Source: Gemmatimonadota bacterium
GTDB taxonomy: Bacteria; Latescibacterota; UBA2968; UBA8231
Length of the DNA: 6,163 nucleotides
Direction of reading: 5' to 3'
Assembly: GCA_026706505.1 (NCBI GenBank)
Contig: JAPOYQ010000306.1
Location: 273 to 6,435 of the forward strand
A model generated the notes under the pieces. The model made no database searches and was not told the origin of the DNA. It was given only the letters and a program-made list of their open reading frames with translations. The position numbers were made by a program, and so were the translations under genes. Shown here in pieces: positions 4,625 through 6,163 of this stretch (position 1 is its first letter; each line of letters starts with the position of its first letter).

Positions 4625-6163
4625 CTATTCGCGCGGTTCTCTTCCGTAGCGCTGCCGCAAAACCCGCCGCATCACCTTGTTCGACGCGGTCCGCGGCAGC
4701 GATTCTATTACTACTACTTCGTGAATCTTGAAGAGTGGGTTGAGTTCCCCGCGGATAGTCTGTTGCATCGCGTCCCTTCGGCTTTGCTCAGGACAGGCTT
4801 GCAAGGGATCGCCGCCGTCCTCCAGTACCGCGAAGATCACCAGTAGGCTCGGTCCGCCCCCTAGCGGCGGCACTGCAATCGCCGCGGTCTCGACCACGCC
4901 CGGCATTGTATTCAAGGCTCGCTCGATCTCTGCGGAACTCACCATAATTCCACCTAGGTTCATCACGTCGTCGGCTCGGCCGTGGACTCGGTAGATGCCC
5001 GGGGCTAGTCGCTCGACTTGGTCGCCGTGGCGGCGCAGTGGTACCCCACCCCGCTTGGGCACGCCCGCGTAGTACACTTCGCGATGGTCGCGGTTGAGCA
5101 CCCGAGTTGACATGCCAATGGCTGGCGGCACCAGAAAGACCTCGCCGCTTGCGCACTCCTGCCCGTCTTCGTCCAAAATCGCCAAATCCGTTCCCAGCGC
5201 TGCCGAATTAAAGGTCGCGGGTGCGACTGGCTCGACTAGCGTACTGAGCAAATAGCCGCCTGCCAGCTCGGTGCCGCCGCAGTATTCGAGTATGGGCCGA
5301 TACCTCGCCAGCGCCATCAGATAGTGCATATCCTCGGGATTGGAGCACTCCCCGGTGGTACTGAAAGCCCGAATCGCCGAAAAGTCGATTCCCTCCATGC
5401 AGCCCGTGCTGCGCCAAGTGCGCACCATGCTCGGAATGATGCCGAGCATGGTAATGCCAGCCGCTTGCACAAATTCCCCAAAGTCTCGCTCCGTCGCCTT
5501 TCCATAGTAGAGGGCCATGGTCGCCCGGTTCAAAAAGGCGGCGTAGATCAGCCACGGCCCCATCATCCAGCCTAGATTGGTCGGCCAAGCGACCACATCG
5601 CCGGGGTGGACATCTTGGTGATAATGCGCGTCTGCGCCGCACTTGATCGGGTTGACATGGGTCCAGGGCAGGGCCTTGGGGTCGCCGGTAGTTCCCGATG
5701 AAAACAGGACATTAGTCGTCGCGTCGGGGTGGCAGACCAAGGCTGTGGGCGCAGCGTCGGCCGGCAAGAATTCGTCCCAGCGCAGATCTCCGGGGCGCAG
5801 CGCCTCTGTCAACCCTTCCACGCGTCCCGGCAATACAATCGTCAGCGGGGCCTCTGCGGCGACCAAGCGCGGGTACAGTGGCAACTCGCGCCCACCGCGC
5901 AAAATTACATCTTGGGTAAAAACGGCCTTAGCCTCCCCAATCCGCAGCCGGGCGGCGATCTGGGGGGCGGCGAAACTGTCGGCAATGGCCACCACCGCGC
6001 AACCGGCCTTGATGATCCCCAGATAGATCGCCACCGACTCGGCCGTCATCGGCATGGCCACGGCAATCCGGTCGCCGGGAGCAAATCCCAACGCGCACAA
6101 CCCGCCGGCGACCCGGTCGCACAGGGCTTCTAGGGTGCCGAAACTCATCCGCTCAAGTCGGCC
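4625..6163 (-). CDS. AMP-forming acyl-CoA synthetase, AAE17/18-like, N-terminus beyond the window
   Basis: An adenylate-forming enzyme that would activate a carboxylic acid to acyl-AMP and then to a CoA thioester. Numbering from an internal ATG at 6148: the P-loop is FSSGTTGDPK (149-158), the A5 motif is YCGGTE (289-294), the hinge is GRADD (390-394), followed by MNLGGIMVSSAEIE (396-409), and the catalytic lysine is K491 in LPRTASNKVMRR. GRADDxMNLGG...SSAEIER and PRTASNK are, from memory, characteristic of the plant peroxisomal AAE17/AAE18 branch and its bacterial relatives, rather than classical acetyl-CoA synthetase (which has SGK). The frame stays open through the edge (codons for GRLER precede that ATG), and the N-terminal region expected in this family is missing, so the true start lies beyond 6163. 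An 8-residue repeat-derived insertion (ACPEQSRR, 451-458) sits in the C-terminal domain. The substrate cannot be told from sequence. It is likely the upstream member of the operon with the DUF3179 gene. Confidence 0.9.
   Translation of the reverse strand, partial: GRLERMSFGTLEALCDRVAGGLCALGFAPGDRIAVAMPMTAESVAIYLGIIKAGCAVVAIADSFAAPQIAARLRIGEAKAVFTQDVILRGGRELPLYPRLVAAEAPLTIVLPGRVEGLTEALRPGDLRWDEFLPADAAPTALVCHPDATTNVLFSSGTTGDPKALPWTHVNPIKCGADAHYHQDVHPGDVVAWPTNLGWMMGPWLIYAAFLNRATMALYYGKATERDFGEFVQAAGITMLGIIPSMVRTWRSTGCMEGIDFSAIRAFSTTGECSNPEDMHYLMALARYRPILEYCGGTELAGGYLLSTLVEPVAPATFNSAALGTDLAILDEDGQECASGEVFLVPPAIGMSTRVLNRDHREVYYAGVPKRGGVPLRRHGDQVERLAPGIYRVHGRADDVMNLGGIMVSSAEIERALNTMPGVVETAAIAVPPLGGGPSLLVIFAVLEDGGDPLQACPEQSRRDAMQQTIRGELNPLFKIHEVVVIESLPRTASNKVMRRVLRQRYGREPRE
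4773..4808. repeat. PEQSRR-type dispersed repeat inserted in frame in the ligase gene
   Basis: The core CTTCGGCTTTGCTCAGGACA and the following GGC (within 4777-4798) match, from memory, a short repeat scattered through many environmental bacterial genomes. It is recognised by the peptide CPEQSRR in one direction and LRLCSGQA in the other; both are readable here. TCCCTT (4773-4778) and AAGGGA (4803-4808) flank the core as 6-bp inverted ends. In the ligase frame it adds eight codons (ACPEQSRR) between GGDPLQ and DAMQQ without a frameshift. No second copy is seen in this window. Confidence 0.75.
5424..5452. repeat. Perfect 11-bp inverted repeat inside the acyl-CoA synthetase gene
   Basis: ACCATGCTCGG (5424-5434) and CCGAGCATGGT (5442-5452) are exact inverted complements around a 7-base loop (AATGATG). 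They lie in coding sequence for ITMLGIIPSMV, a conserved part of the ligase core, so the symmetry may result from codon choice. An mRNA hairpin here would be strong. No T run follows on either strand, so it is not a typical terminator. Confidence 0.6.

Noticed and set aside
6146..6148. ATG at 6148 as the true start of the acyl-CoA synthetase
   Set aside because: The frame remains open to the window edge, the upstream codons (GRLER) suit the family, and the N-terminal region expected for this enzyme would be missing.

Overview
This 6.2 kb window is moderately GC-rich bacterial DNA, almost fully coding. No RNA genes, CRISPR arrays or insertion sequences were seen, and no gap between genes exceeds about 40 bases. 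One gene runs left to right from the left edge. Three genes run right to left as a tight cluster, and the first of them enters from beyond the right edge. An exported protein ending in a FlgD-like/type IX-style sorting tail (NFPNPFN motif) suggests a lineage of, or near, the FCB group, such as Latescibacterota, Marinimicrobia or KSB1-like bacteria. A short 'PEQSRR'-type repeat inside a gene fits an environmental, repeat-bearing genome. This placement is inference from two features and is not a firm assignment.

Left part (3-722, + strand): probably the C-terminal part of an uncharacterised membrane protein with a long glycine-zipper hydrophobic core. It meets the next gene tail to tail, with only 19 bases between the stop codons, and a weak hairpin spans both stops.

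Main cluster (minus strand, transcribed right to left): (i) an acyl-CoA synthetase of the AMP-forming superfamily, resembling the plant AAE17/AAE18 branch and cut at its N-terminus by the window edge; (ii) a secreted DUF3179 protein with a C-terminal sorting/FlgD-like tail, 40 bases downstream; (iii) a 784-residue membrane flavoprotein fused to a NapH/NosR-type polyferredoxin, 33 bases downstream. The last two each have a good Shine-Dalgarno sequence. The spacing suggests one operon whose promoter lies outside the window.

The most notable gene is the flavoprotein-polyferredoxin fusion. Its thioredoxin-reductase-like half lacks the redox-active CxxC and appears permuted: the 'GD' FAD motif that normally closes the fold sits at the N-terminus, ahead of the first Rossmann motif. 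It is best read as an NAD(P)H-linked electron entry module feeding membrane iron-sulfur clusters. Whether the exported DUF3179 protein or the acyl-CoA ligase works with it is only suggested by gene order. Other points of interest are an in-frame 8-codon repeat insertion in the ligase, a perfect 11-bp inverted repeat in the same gene, and a visible internal duplication in the DUF3179 protein.
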